Positions 45,212 to 55,559 of a stretch of DNA of 64,000 nucleotides are shown piece by piece. The notes under the pieces were generated by a model. That model saw only the letters and a list, made by a program, of their open reading frames with translations. It searched no databases and was not told the DNA's origin. Position 1 is the stretch's first letter. Each line of letters begins with the position of its first letter. A program made the position numbers and the translations under genes. Source of the stretch: Ensifer sp. LC163 (lineage in GTDB: Bacteria > Pseudomonadota > Alphaproteobacteria > Rhizobiales > Rhizobiaceae); the NCBI RefSeq assembly GCF_001695855.1, contig NZ_MBSS01000014.1, forward strand, positions 53,960 through 117,959, given 5' to 3'.

Positions 45212-46989
45212 TCGAATTCATTGCTGAAAACCTGGCACCGATCATGTTCGTCTCGCTGATCGTGTTCCTGCTCTTGGGCTATCCCGTCGCCTTCTCGCTC
45301 GCTGCCAACGGCCTCCTGTTCTTCATCATCGGCGTGGAACTGGCTCCGCTGTCGGATTCGATCAATCTGTCCTGGCCATTGCTCAATGCACTTCCCGACC
45401 GGTTCTGGGGGGTGATGTCGAACGACACATTGCTTGCCATCCCCTTCTTCACCTTCATGGGAATCGTGCTCGAAAAATCGGGCATGGCGGAAGACCTGCT
45501 CGACACGATCGGCCAGCTCTTCGGCCCGATCCGCGGCGGTCTCGCCTATGCGGTCATCTTCGTCGGTGCGCTGCTTGCAGCCACCACCGGCGTCGTCGCC
45601 GCTTCGGTCATCGCCATGGGCCTGATCTCGCTACCGATCATGCTGCGCTACGGCTACGACCGGAAGGTCGCCTCGGGCGTCATCGCCGCATCCGGCACGC
45701 TCGCCCAGATCATTCCGCCGTCGCTGGTGCTGATCGTTCTTGCCGACCAGCTCGGCCGCTCGGTCGGCGACATGTATGCCGGCGCTCTCATCCCCGGCCT
45801 GGTGCTGACCGGCCTCTACATGATCTATATCCTGATCATGACGGTCCTCAAGCGGGACTCCATGCCGGCCCTGCCGCTGGAGGCGCGCACGCTCGGCTCG
45901 GGTGTGACCTCGCTGTTCATTGCCCTCGCCGTCGCGGCGGGCATCGCCTATGCCGCCCATGTCTATCTCTCGCCGACCCAGGGCGAGAACGCCGACATCC
46001 TCGGCGGAACAGTGGGTGTGGCCTTCATCTATGTCGTCGCGCTGCTCGATCGCGGGTTCAAGATCAACGCGATGTCGCGGCTGGCCCAGCAGGTCATCAT
46101 CGTGCTGATCCCGCCGCTGGCCCTGATCTTCCTCGTACTCGGCACCATCTTCCTCGGCATTGCCACGCCGACGGAAGGCGGCGCCATGGGCGCTGTCGGA
46201 GCACTGATCATGGCCGCGGCCAAGGGTCGCCTCACCATGGATGTCGTACGCGGCGCGCTGACGGCGACCACCCGGCTTTCAGCTTTCGTGCTGTTCATCC
46301 TGATCGGTGCGCGCGTCTTCTCGCTCACCTTCTACGGGGTCAACGGCCACATATGGGTCGAACATCTGCTGACGGCGATGCCGGGCGGCGAGACCGGCTT
46401 CCTCATCACCGTCAACGTCCTCGTCTTCTTCCTGGCCTTCTTCCTGGATTTCTTCGAGCTCGCCTTCATCATCGTGCCGCTCTTGGCGCCGGCCGCCGAC
46501 AAGCTCGGCATCGACCTCATCTGGTTCGGCGTGCTGCTGGGCATCAACATGCAGACGAGCTTCATGCATCCGCCCTTCGGCTTCGCGCTCTTCTATCTGC
46601 GCTCGGTCGCAGCCAGGGTGCCCTATCTGGATAAGATCACCGGCAAGAAGATCCAACCGGTGACCACCGGCCAGATCTACTGGGGCGCCGTACCCTTTGT
46701 CGGCATCCAGCTCCTGATGGTGGCGCTGACGATCATGTTCCCGCAGATGGTCATGCACTACAAGGGAGGCGGCGAGGTCATCGATCCGAATACGATCAAG
46801 ATCGAGGTGCCCGGCTTCGGGGCCGGCGGCGGCGGGCTCACCCTGCCCGACAATGGCGGCGGCCTCGGCCTTCCCGGCGGCCTCCAGCTTCCGGGCGGCA
46901 GTCCGCTCGACCAGAAGCCCGCGGACCCAAATGGCGGCACGCAAACTCCGCCTGCGAACGATCTCAGTCAGCCACCATCGTTCAAGTGA
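45208..46989 (+). CDS. takM: TRAP transporter large permease, TakM type
   Basis: Large membrane subunit (DctM family) of a sodium-coupled TRAP importer, 593 aa, with about 12-14 TM segments. Conserved stretches include GVVAASVIAMGLISLPIMLRYGYD, ASGTLAQIIPPSLVLIVLADQ and GVLLGINMQTSFMHPPFGFALFYLR. It is longer than a minimal DctM (~430 aa) through an extra membrane pair (about 230-285) and a Gly/Pro-rich, probably disordered, C-terminal tail (about 530-593). Translationally coupled to takQ. Confidence 0.9.
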   Translation: MIEFIAENLAPIMFVSLIVFLLLGYPVAFSLAANGLLFFIIGVELAPLSDSINLSWPLLNALPDRFWGVMSNDTLLAIPFFTFMGIVLEKSGMAEDLLDTIGQLFGPIRGGLAYAVIFVGALLAATTGVVAASVIAMGLISLPIMLRYGYDRKVASGVIAASGTLAQIIPPSLVLIVLADQLGRSVGDMYAGALIPGLVLTGLYMIYILIMTVLKRDSMPALPLEARTLGSGVTSLFIALAVAAGIAYAAHVYLSPTQGENADILGGTVGVAFIYVVALLDRGFKINAMSRLAQQVIIVLIPPLALIFLVLGTIFLGIATPTEGGAMGAVGALIMAAAKGRLTMDVVRGALTATTRLSAFVLFILIGARVFSLTFYGVNGHIWVEHLLTAMPGGETGFLITVNVLVFFLAFFLDFFELAFIIVPLLAPAADKLGIDLIWFGVLLGINMQTSFMHPPFGFALFYLRSVAARVPYLDKITGKKIQPVTTGQIYWGAVPFVGIQLLMVALTIMFPQMVMHYKGGGEVIDPNTIKIEVPGFGAGGGGLTLPDNGGGLGLPGGLQLPGGSPLDQKPADPNGGTQTPPANDLSQPPSFK

Positions 46990-46999
46990 GACCAGCGCC

Positions 47000-47029
47000 G
47001 GGCGGCCTCACAAAGGGCCGCCCGTTTTT
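47000..47029 (+). terminator. terminator of takQM
   Basis: GGGCGGCC-TCACAAAG-GGCCGCCC followed by GTTTTTC, 11 bp after the takM stop. Confidence 0.85.
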
Positions 47030-47068
47030 CTTTCCGGCCCCACCCGACCGACAGCGACCATTGAATGG

Positions 47069-47116
47069 CTGCATGTTTTGTCCCTAAATCGGCGACGATT
47101 TAAGGAGACATTCAGT
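47069..47116. repeat. partial RIME-like element, left palindrome only
   Basis: CTGCATGTTTTGTCCCTAAA then TCGGCGACGATTTAAGGAGAC, corresponding to the left palindrome of the double-palindrome element with drifted arms; the TTACAGCG...CGCTGTAA half is missing. Confidence 0.6.
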
Positions 47117-47133
47117 AGGCAGGGCAACCTGCA

Positions 47134-47547
47134 TCAGTCCAGCCGCTTCGCCGGATTGTCGCAATACCAGTCGACGATGGCAGGCATCATTTCCTCAAAT
47201 GGGCCCCCCACAAAAACGTTGAGCAGGCCCATGCGGGCCGTGCTCTCGTTACGGAAGTCGTGCATGGTTCCGCGCGGGATGACGCAGATCGATCCCTTCG
47301 CCATTTGGTGCCAGGCGTCGCCAACCAGGATGCTGGCGGTCCCCTCGATCACGTAGAAGATCTCGTCATTGCCGTCGTGCTTGTGCGCCCCCGGCCCTTC
47401 ATGCCGCGCCTCGACCCACCATTCGGAGATTGAGAACCGGCCCTGGGTTTCCGGGCCGTCGGCTTTGAAGACGGCCTGTATCGCGCCCATGTCGTAGCGC
47501 CGGCCGCCATCCGGCCCGAGCACGATCGATTGGCTTTCGCTCGCCAT
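47134..47547 (-). CDS. cupin-domain protein
   Basis: Cytoplasmic single-domain cupin of 137 aa. Cupin motif 1 is in PGAHKHDGNDEIFYVIEG (His, His, Glu ligands), motif 2 in PRGTMHDFRNES (His), giving a complete four-residue metal site. The start at 47547 follows AGGAGG. No partner in an operon; a strong terminator separates it from takP upstream. Could be an isomerase, dioxygenase or sensor; undetermined. Confidence 0.88.
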   Translation of the reverse strand: MASESQSIVLGPDGGRRYDMGAIQAVFKADGPETQGRFSISEWWVEARHEGPGAHKHDGNDEIFYVIEGTASILVGDAWHQMAKGSICVIPRGTMHDFRNESTARMGLLNVFVGGPFEEMMPAIVDWYCDNPAKRLD

Positions 47548-47626
47548 GGCATCCTCCTGCTCGAGCGTTGAGGCAGCAACCCTACCACGAAAACAAGAGA
47601 CCGTATCCCGCCGGTAGCAGGAAGCA

Positions 47627-47666
47627 AAAAGCCGCCCGCAACCGAGGTTGCGGGCGGCTTTCATTT
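47627..47666 (-). terminator. terminator of takP
   Basis: GCCGCCCGCAACC-GAG-GGTTGCGGGCGGC is a 13-bp perfect stem; on the minus strand it is followed by TTTTTGC. It lies 55 bp downstream of the takP stop. Confidence 0.88.
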
Positions 47667-47720
47667 CAGCTTGATGCCGCTTCCCATCAGGGATGGAAAG
47701 CACCCTTGGCGGATGCAAGC

Positions 47721-48836
<1,116 letters not shown>

Positions 48837-49033
48837 CTATTTCCGCCGGGGCAGACTCCGGCGCAGCAGACGCTGCGCCGCGTCCAATGAGACCCGCTGC
48901 CGCAACGGACAGTCGATTGGTCCCTCTCCTCCTCTTTCCACCGTGGCGAGAGCAGCAAAGCAGCCCCGCAAACCATCGGCAGGAGCGCACCTTACACGCT
49001 CGCTGGTCCATGTCCAGAAGGCGCCTTCCGGCG

Positions 49034-49051
49034 CCTATTCGACTTTTGTCT
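49034..49051. promoter_or_regulatory. shared motif upstream of takP
   Basis: CCTATTCGACTTTTGTCT, containing the dyad GAC-TTTT-GTC, about 210 bp upstream of the takP ATG. It matches the takQM motif at 44504 in 16 of 17 bases. The orientation relative to the gene is opposite, which a palindromic operator tolerates. Confidence 0.6.
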
Positions 49052-49113
49052 AATGCGCCGGAAAGCTGTGTTCTTTGCCTAAAATCAAGGCAAATCAATG
49101 TTTTCAGCCAAAC

Positions 49114-50142
49114 TCAGCGCTCGGCCGAAGAGGCCCAGAGATTGACGTCGGCCTCGCGCGCATAAAGGTCGATCTCGGCCAGTTCCTCCGCCGTGAACGA
49201 GTCATTGTCTAGCGCCTTGACGCAATCGACGATCTGCTCGGAGCGGCTGGCGCCGATCAGCGCCGAGGTGATGCGCCCGCCGCGCAGCACCCAGGCGAGC
49301 GCCATCTGCGCCAGCGTCTGGCCGCGCTTTTCGGCAATTCCGTTCAGCTTGCGGATATTGTCGATGATCTCAGGACGGATGAAGTCCTTCTTGAGGAAGT
49401 GGTTCTGCGCCGCGCGGCTATCCTGCGGAATGCCACCGAGATACTTCGTCGTCAGCATGCCCTGGGCGAGCGGCGAGAAGACGATCGAGCCGATGCCGAG
49501 ATCTTCGAGCGTGTGAACGAGGCCGTCGTCCTCGATCCAGCGATTGAGCATGGAATAGCTCGGCTGGTGGATCAGGCAGGGCGTGCCAAGGTCCTTCAGG
49601 ATCGCGGCCGCCTCGCGGGTGCGCTGCGAGTTGTAGGAGGAGATGCCGACATAAAGCGCCCGGCCGGACCGCACGATATGGTCGAGGGCGCCGCAGGTTT
49701 CCTCCAGTGGCGTATCCGGATCGAAGCGGTGCGAGTAGAAGATATCGACATAGTCGAGGCCCATGCGCTTCAGGCTCTGGTCGCAGGACGCGATCAGATA
49801 CTTGCGGCTGCCCCACTCGCCATAGGGACCCGGCCACATGTCGTAGCCGGCCTTGGACGAGATGATCAGCTCGTCGCGCAGATGCGCGAAGTCCGTGCGC
49901 ATGATCTCGCCGAAGGCGGTTTCGGCGGATCCCGGAGGCGGGCCATAATTGTTGGCGAGGTCGAAATGGGTGATGCCGAGATCGAAGGCGGTGCGGCACA
50001 TGTCGATCTTGCGATCATGCGGCGTGTCGCCGCCGAAATTGTGCCATAGCCCGAGCGAGATCGCCGGCAGCTTCAGGCCGGACCGTCCGACGCGGTTGTA
50101 CTTCATGGTGTCGTAGCGGTTTTCCGCCGGCTGCCAGGTCAT
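49114..50142 (-). CDS. aldo/keto reductase, YghZ/MgrA-like
   Basis: NADPH-dependent oxidoreductase of 342 aa with the (beta/alpha)8 AKR fold of the YghZ group (L-glyceraldehyde-3-phosphate reductase). Catalytic Asp and Tyr are in GITHFDLANNYGPPPGSAE, Lys in IISSKAGYDMW, His in YVDIFYSHRFD. The start at 50142 has GGAGGAAT upstream. It is the last gene downstream of the mannoside locus, behind a hairpin at 50205, so may be on its own transcript. Substrate uncertain: small aldehydes or a keto-sugar. Confidence 0.9.
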   Translation of the reverse strand: MTWQPAENRYDTMKYNRVGRSGLKLPAISLGLWHNFGGDTPHDRKIDMCRTAFDLGITHFDLANNYGPPPGSAETAFGEIMRTDFAHLRDELIISSKAGYDMWPGPYGEWGSRKYLIASCDQSLKRMGLDYVDIFYSHRFDPDTPLEETCGALDHIVRSGRALYVGISSYNSQRTREAAAILKDLGTPCLIHQPSYSMLNRWIEDDGLVHTLEDLGIGSIVFSPLAQGMLTTKYLGGIPQDSRAAQNHFLKKDFIRPEIIDNIRKLNGIAEKRGQTLAQMALAWVLRGGRITSALIGASRSEQIVDCVKALDNDSFTAEELAEIDLYAREADVNLWASSAER

Positions 50143-50204
50143 CGCAATTCCTCCGCGATCAGGTCCCGATGGCGACAAGTGTCCGCCATCCTGCAAATGA
50201 GAAA

Positions 50205-50226
50205 GGTTTCCGCGGCTGCGGAAACC
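50205..50226 (-). terminator. hairpin after the Gfo/Idh gene
   Basis: GGTTTCCGC-GGCT-GCGGAAACC, a 9-bp perfect stem followed on the minus strand by TTTCTC. It probably ends the transcript of the sugar locus before the aldo/keto reductase gene. Confidence 0.6.
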
Positions 50227-50260
50227 CCTGTTCACAAACGTCTAAACTGGTCCGGCGCGG

Positions 50261-51439
50261 CTATGAAGCAGCAGCGGCACGATTTCCCGATATTTCTTCC
50301 AGCGGCTCGATGAGCAGCGCCCGCGCCTCCTCGATCCCGAGCGCGGCCGGCTGGGTGCAGGTGGTCGACAGTTCGATGAACCGCCCTTCCTCGCCCGACT
50401 TCAGGATCGATACCATCACGTCGACGCCGTGCAGCGCCCGGTCGAGCGAGCAGCGGGCATCGCGGCCTTCGAGAATGGCGATCGCCATGTCGGCAAGGCC
50501 GGCAGTGCGGTAGTTCGCCATCGGGCCCTGCGGGTGTTCCTGGTTTTCGACGGCAAAAGGATGATCCCACATTTCGAGCGGCTGGATATCCTTGTCGCGG
50601 CCGCTTGCTTCCACCTTGCCGCCGAAGAAGTTGGGATCGGGCACGAAGATCGAGCCTTCCGTACCGTAAAGCTCCATGTTGGCGTGGCGATGCGACCAGA
50701 CATCCCAGCTCGCCGACAGCGTGATCGTCGCGCCGTTCTGGAACTCCAGCAGCGCATGGATGTTGGTCGGCGTCTTCACCGGAATGACCTCGCCGTTGCG
50801 CGGCTCGCTGGTGATGGTGCGCGTCGGGTTGGCCATGGACGACAGCGCCGCGACGCGCTTCACCGGGCCGATGAGGTTGATCAGGTTGGCAATGTAGTAA
50901 GGCCCGAGATCGAGGATCGGACCGCCGCCCGGCAGGAAGAAGAAGTCCGGGTTCGGATGCCACATCTCCATGCCCGGGCTGAGCACATGGCAGGTGCCCG
51001 ACGTGACGCGGCCGATCTTGCCGGCGTCGATGTAGCTGCGGGCAAGCTGGTGCGCACCGCCAAGGAATGTATCGGGGGCGCAACCGACCGTCAGCCCCTT
51101 GGCCCTGGCGATAGCGCGCAGCTCCTCGCCCTGGGCGAGCGACAGCACCAGCGGCTTTTCCGAGTAGACGTGTTTGCCGGCCTCGAGAATGCTCTTTGAT
51201 ACCGGGAAATGCGCATCAGGGATGGTCAGGTTGACGACGATGTCGACATCCGGATTTGCCAGAAGCGCCTCGATGCTCTGGGCTTCGACGCCATACTCAG
51301 TCGCGCGCGCTTCAGCCGCCGCCGGATTGATGTCCGCGCAGGCAATGACCTTGATGCCCCTGAAAAGGGGAGCAAGCTTGAAATAGGTGGTGGAGATGTT
51401 GCCGCATCCGATGATGCCGACGCCAAGTTCCTTGGTCAT
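50261..51439 (-). CDS. Gfo/Idh/MocA family oxidoreductase
   Basis: NAD(P)-dependent sugar dehydrogenase of 392 aa. The Rossmann motif GIIGCGNISTTYF is at 8-20, the family EKPLVLSLAQG near 95-105 (the catalytic Lys), then the C-terminal alpha/beta domain with GPYYIANLINLIGPVKRV and HANMELYGTEGSI. It is next to a sugar-phosphate isomerase/epimerase gene (15 bp apart), a frequent pair in sugar-oxidation pathways that interconvert keto-sugars. Substrate unknown. Confidence 0.9.
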   Translation of the reverse strand: MTKELGVGIIGCGNISTTYFKLAPLFRGIKVIACADINPAAAEARATEYGVEAQSIEALLANPDVDIVVNLTIPDAHFPVSKSILEAGKHVYSEKPLVLSLAQGEELRAIARAKGLTVGCAPDTFLGGAHQLARSYIDAGKIGRVTSGTCHVLSPGMEMWHPNPDFFFLPGGGPILDLGPYYIANLINLIGPVKRVAALSSMANPTRTITSEPRNGEVIPVKTPTNIHALLEFQNGATITLSASWDVWSHRHANMELYGTEGSIFVPDPNFFGGKVEASGRDKDIQPLEMWDHPFAVENQEHPQGPMANYRTAGLADMAIAILEGRDARCSLDRALHGVDVMVSILKSGEEGRFIELSTTCTQPAALGIEEARALLIEPLEEISGNRAAAAS

Positions 51440-51454
51440 GGATCTACCTGTTTT

Positions 51455-52216
51455 TCAGTAGGATTGGATGGAGGCGAGCGAGCGCTTGGCAAAGCGCTGG
51501 AAATCGCTCGGGTTGTCGTGTTCGGCGATGAAGTAGCGAGCCTTGGTGCCCGAGAGCGCCTGGAACAGGCCCTTCCAGTCGACCGTGCCTTCGCCGACAT
51601 CGGCCCAACCGTCCTCGTCCTTCTTCTCACCCGCCGGCGCAATGTCCTTCACGTGCACGGCGGTGATCCGGTCGGCATATTTCCGGATCCAGGCGATCGG
51701 GTCGGCGCCGCCGCGGATGATCCAGGCGATATCGGCTTCCCAGGAAAGGTCCGGCCCGCCCGCAAAGATCAGGTCCTGCGGGATGCTGCCATCCGGCAGG
51801 GCGAAGAATTCGAAATCGTGGTTGTGCCAGCCGAAGATCAGGCCGGCATCGCGATAAGGCTTGCCGGCCGCCTGCAGTCGCTCTCCGAAAGCGCGCCAGC
51901 CGGCAGCGTCGGTCGGGCGATGCTCCGGCAGGAGATAGGGGCAATAGATCGCCCGGATGCCGAGCGCCTTGGCGATTTCCAGCACCCGCGCCGGATCGCT
52001 CTCGAGCATATCAAGGCCGAAATGCGCTGTCGGCATCGCCAGGCCATTCTCGTCGAGGCCGTGCTTGAAGCTGACGATCTCCGCATCGCTGAGCGCTGCA
52101 TAGAGCGCGCCATAGCCTTCGACCTGGCTGTAACCGGCCTCGCCGAGCGCCTTCAGCACATCGGCGAAGGGCGGGAAGTTGCGGGCGCTATAGAGCTGGA
52201 AACTGACGTCTTTCAT
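51455..52216 (-). CDS. sugar phosphate isomerase/epimerase (xylose isomerase-like TIM barrel)
   Basis: TIM-barrel protein of 253 aa of the IolE/AP-endonuclease-2-like superfamily. Metal ligands are visible in GWHNHDFEF (His), SWEADIAWIIRGG (Asp/Glu), VHVKDIAP (His) and FIAEHDNPSD (Glu). The start at 52216 follows AAGGAGG. It pairs with the neighbouring Gfo/Idh oxidoreductase; these families often work in series on inositol or keto-sugars. Confidence 0.9.
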   Translation of the reverse strand: MKDVSFQLYSARNFPPFADVLKALGEAGYSQVEGYGALYAALSDAEIVSFKHGLDENGLAMPTAHFGLDMLESDPARVLEIAKALGIRAIYCPYLLPEHRPTDAAGWRAFGERLQAAGKPYRDAGLIFGWHNHDFEFFALPDGSIPQDLIFAGGPDLSWEADIAWIIRGGADPIAWIRKYADRITAVHVKDIAPAGEKKDEDGWADVGEGTVDWKGLFQALSGTKARYFIAEHDNPSDFQRFAKRSLASIQSY

Positions 52217-52291
52217 CGAAAATCCTCCTTGGGAAATCATCGTGATCGGTCTGAACGGTAAGGGCGGAACAAGAACCGCCCGCGTTTGTTG

Positions 52292-52987
52292 TCATCCGGC
52301 CCTGAGCCAGCCGTCGTAGTCCGACACCAGCAGATGGACGGGTGCTGCATCCTCCTCGATCGCCGAGAAGCGACCGACGGGTTCGCGGAAGTAGTTGTCG
52401 GTCAGGTCGTCGTTGACGGTCGAAACCTCGCCCATCAACACGTCGCCGTCTTCTGCCCAGAAAGCGTGCCAGTTGCCGGGCAGCAACGTCACGCTTTCGC
52501 CGGGCAAGAGCTTCAGCAGATCGCCGGCCCTCAGCCTTCTCAGCCGCGCATCGGTCGCCACCTCGACATCGCTTTCCTCGTCGACGGTGCCGTCGGAGCG
52601 CGAATTGTACATCTGCAGGACCAGCGTTCCGCCGCCGCGGTTGATGATGTCCTCGGTCTTGACAGCGTGGCGATGCAGCGGATTGACTTGGCCGTTACGG
52701 GTAATCATCAGCTTCTCGGCATAGACCATGCCCTGCCCCGTCTTCAGATTGGAAGCATCGCCGTTGCGCAGCGTGAAGAGCACGAGACCGAATTCGTCGA
52801 AACGACCCTTGCCGTAATCGGTGATGTCCCAGCCGAGACGGGCATCATAGATCGTCGGGCAATCGGAAGCGACGCGTGACTTCATTTCTTCAGGCGACCA
52901 ATAGGCAAAGGGCGGAAGCACGAAGCCGAAGCTCTTCATGAAGGCATCGCTGCGGGCGATGATGTCGTTGACGTGGCTGCGTTTCAT
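52292..52987 (-). CDS. D-lyxose/D-mannose isomerase-like cupin
   Basis: Cupin-fold sugar isomerase of 231 aa of the D-lyxose ketol-isomerase family. Metal-site residues are in NPLHRHAVKTEDI (His, His, Glu) and LLPGNWHAFWAEDGD (His). Characterised members interconvert D-lyxose/D-xylulose and D-mannose/D-fructose. Directly downstream (6 bp) of beta-mannosidase, so conversion of released mannose to fructose is the simplest reading. Confidence 0.85.
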   Translation of the reverse strand: MKRSHVNDIIARSDAFMKSFGFVLPPFAYWSPEEMKSRVASDCPTIYDARLGWDITDYGKGRFDEFGLVLFTLRNGDASNLKTGQGMVYAEKLMITRNGQVNPLHRHAVKTEDIINRGGGTLVLQMYNSRSDGTVDEESDVEVATDARLRRLRAGDLLKLLPGESVTLLPGNWHAFWAEDGDVLMGEVSTVNDDLTDNYFREPVGRFSAIEEDAAPVHLLVSDYDGWLRAG

Positions 52988-52993
52988 GGTGGG

Positions 52994-55474
52994 TCACCCC
53001 TTTCCCTGGCAGGATTCGAGATCGAAGGCGGCAAAGCGCGGCAATGTGCCTCCGGCAAGCGGTGTTTTCGGCGTGAAGCGAATGACCTTCGTTTCGCCGG
53101 CGGTGAGATCGAAGGCATTGTCGGAGTAGCGCCCGGCGACATCGGCCTCGATCATCACGTGCAGCGCCAGGCCGCTCGCCGTGACCGAAACATCGTAGCT
53201 GCCGTCGCCGACCGGCAGGACCTCAAGCGAAAGCCCGGAGGGCTGAAGGTCGAGCGCCTTGTAGGTGCCGGGCACGTGATGCCCCGCGCCGCGCATGCCG
53301 TTCGACGCCTCGAAGGACCAGAACAACAGCGCGTTTGCGGGAATGTCGCGCGCCGCGATGCTCACCAGCGTTGCCGCCCGGTCCGGCGGGCAGGTTCCGG
53401 CTGCCGCCATCAACGGCGTGCGCACGCCATCGAGCGTGACGACGAAGGCCTGCAGCTCCACCGTCACCGGCGCGGCCGTGTCATTGACCATCGAAAAGGC
53501 AATTTCCTTGCCGTCGGCGGATGGGATCGCCGCGACGGAAACAGGCTGGAAGAAGCGCCGCACCATGTAGTGCATCGCCTTCCAGCTGCCGCCGTAATCG
53601 AGGCTCGACCAGGAGGCGACCGGCCAGGTGTCGTTGAGCTGCCAGTAGAGCGTGCCCATGCAATGGGGCTTCAGCGAGCGCCAATAGTCGACAGCGGTGC
53701 GGATCGCCAGGCCCTGCTGGACCTGGCTGAGATAGACGAAACTCGGGAAATCCTTGGGGAAGCGGAAATAGCGAAACATCGTGCCGGCGATGCGCTCGTT
53801 GCCGCCGACATTCTTCTGGTGGCTCTCGATCACGGGCGCGGCGATGTTGAGGTCCTTCTCCGCCGCGAACTGCCGGATCACCGGCATCGAGGTATAGGAC
53901 TGGAAACCGAACTCCGAGCAGAAGCGCGGGCGCACGGCGCGGTAATTGTCGAAGGATTTGTTCTCGTGCCACACCGACCAGTAGTGCATGTCGCCGGAAC
54001 CGTCCGAATGCCAGGCATCGCCAAAATCGAGATAGCCCGACGCCGGGCTCGACGGCCACCACAGCGCCTCCGGCAAGGCCGCCTTCAGTGCCACCTCCAC
54101 CGTGCGGTTCAGCCGGTCGTAGGAAACGAGATAACGGTCGCGGTCCTTGCGCGGCTCGTCGAACCAGGTGAGCGCGCCGACCAGCTCGTTGTCGCCACAC
54201 CAGAGCGCGATCGACGGGTGGGACGACAGACGTTTGACCTGATAGTCGACCTCGGCTGCGACATTGTCGAGAAAATCGGGCGTCGAGGGGTAGAGGTTGC
54301 AGGCGAACATGAAGTCCTGCCAGACCATCAGGCCCAGCCGGTCGCAGAGATCGTAGAACCAGTCCGGCTCGTAGAACCCGCCGCCCCAGACGCGGATCAT
54401 GTTCATGTTGGCGTCGACCGCCGAGGTGAGCAGATCCTCTACGCCCTCCTGCGTCACGCGCGACATCAGCGCATCGGCCGGGATCCAGTTGGCCCCCCGG
54501 CAGAAGATCTCGCGGCCGTTGACGCGAAAGGCAAAGCGGCTGCCCGCCTCGTCCCTATCGGTCAGAAGCTCGATTGTGCGGAAACCGATCTGGCGGCTCA
54601 CCTGCTCCTGCGGCACTTCCACCGTCAGCATCGAAAGGTTCTGTTCGCCGCTACCGGCCGGCCACCAGCGTTTCGGGTCGCTGACGGTAAAGACATGGGT
54701 GATGCGGGTCTCGCCGGCACCGACGGCGCAATCGAGCCGCTCCCTCTGACCGTCGAGCGAAAAATGAACCGGGACGATGCCGGGGCCGTCGGCAAAGAGG
54801 GTGACAGTTACCTGCAGGTCGACCGAGCCGTCGTCGAGCCAGACCTGCCGTGTCGTCACATGCTCGATGCGGGCGATCTCTAGCCGACGCAGGGCGAGTG
54901 TGCCGTAGACGCCGAGCGGCGCGATGGCGATGTTCCAGTCCCAGCCGAAATGGCACTGCGGCTTGCGCAGCATGTTGCCGTTGGCGATCGGCGAATTGCC
55001 CGGATGGTAGGGCACGTAGAAGGGTTGCGCCGCCTGCCGGCGCGCGCCCTCTGTTATCGCGGACGGCAGCACGATGCGAATACGGTTCTCACCGGCAACC
55101 AGCGCGCGGGAAACGTCGGGGCGATGGCGGCGGAAGCAGTTGTCGGCCTCAAGCACGGGGCGGTCGTTGACGAAGACCGAGGCGACGGTGTCGATGCATT
55201 CGAGGTCGAGATACCAGTAGCCGCCGAGATCACCGGCATCGATCGACACCGTGCGCTCGATCACCCAGTCCTTGTGGGCCACCCACTGCACGTCGTCCTC
55301 GTTGCGGCCGGCATAGGGATCGTCGATGACGCCGGCCTTCTGCAGCGCCGTGTGCACGTCGCCCGGCAAGACCATGGTGGTCGCGTGGTTTCGATCGCCG
55401 GAGGCGAGCTGCCATTCGCCCGCCAGGTTGAGATGGACAGCGGTTCGGTTCAGATCCTCAGAGAGCATTTCCAT
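52994..55474 (-). CDS. beta-mannosidase, glycoside hydrolase family 2
   Basis: Intracellular exo-beta-mannosidase of 826 aa. GH2 sugar-binding domain ~10-190 (QPFYVPYHPGNSPIANGN, HFGWDWNIAI), immunoglobulin-like domain ~200-300, catalytic TIM barrel ~310-620. Acid/base Glu is E430 in WCGDNELVGA and the nucleophile E521 in RFCSEFGFQSY. C-terminal beta domains follow. No signal peptide. The opening M-E-M leaves two start choices two codons apart. Fits mannobiose or mannosyl-oligosaccharide breakdown after ABC import. A strong hairpin sits between this gene and the ABC ATPase upstream. Confidence 0.93.
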   Translation of the reverse strand: MEMLSEDLNRTAVHLNLAGEWQLASGDRNHATTMVLPGDVHTALQKAGVIDDPYAGRNEDDVQWVAHKDWVIERTVSIDAGDLGGYWYLDLECIDTVASVFVNDRPVLEADNCFRRHRPDVSRALVAGENRIRIVLPSAITEGARRQAAQPFYVPYHPGNSPIANGNMLRKPQCHFGWDWNIAIAPLGVYGTLALRRLEIARIEHVTTRQVWLDDGSVDLQVTVTLFADGPGIVPVHFSLDGQRERLDCAVGAGETRITHVFTVSDPKRWWPAGSGEQNLSMLTVEVPQEQVSRQIGFRTIELLTDRDEAGSRFAFRVNGREIFCRGANWIPADALMSRVTQEGVEDLLTSAVDANMNMIRVWGGGFYEPDWFYDLCDRLGLMVWQDFMFACNLYPSTPDFLDNVAAEVDYQVKRLSSHPSIALWCGDNELVGALTWFDEPRKDRDRYLVSYDRLNRTVEVALKAALPEALWWPSSPASGYLDFGDAWHSDGSGDMHYWSVWHENKSFDNYRAVRPRFCSEFGFQSYTSMPVIRQFAAEKDLNIAAPVIESHQKNVGGNERIAGTMFRYFRFPKDFPSFVYLSQVQQGLAIRTAVDYWRSLKPHCMGTLYWQLNDTWPVASWSSLDYGGSWKAMHYMVRRFFQPVSVAAIPSADGKEIAFSMVNDTAAPVTVELQAFVVTLDGVRTPLMAAAGTCPPDRAATLVSIAARDIPANALLFWSFEASNGMRGAGHHVPGTYKALDLQPSGLSLEVLPVGDGSYDVSVTASGLALHVMIEADVAGRYSDNAFDLTAGETKVIRFTPKTPLAGGTLPRFAAFDLESCQGKG

Positions 55475-55519
55475 ATTCCGTTGATCGCCGGCGACAGTGC
55501 CGGCATGCCAGTGTGTCGA

Positions 55520-55549
55520 AACGCGCCGGATGATGGAAGCCGGCGCGTT
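55520..55549 (-). promoter_or_regulatory. intercistronic hairpin between ABC ATPase and beta-mannosidase
   Basis: AACGCGCCGG and CCGGCGCGTT form a 10-bp perfect stem with a 10-nt loop in the 85-bp gap. No long T-run follows, so it looks like an attenuating or mRNA-stabilising structure rather than a full stop between transporter and catabolic genes. Confidence 0.55.
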
Positions 55550-55559
55550 CCCTCGTTGC

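Noticed and set aside
52973..54883. Plus-strand frame of 636 codons opposite beta-mannosidase
   Set aside because: Antisense shadow of a gene with intact catalytic motifs; composition dominated by Arg, Ala, Val and Asp; no start signal.
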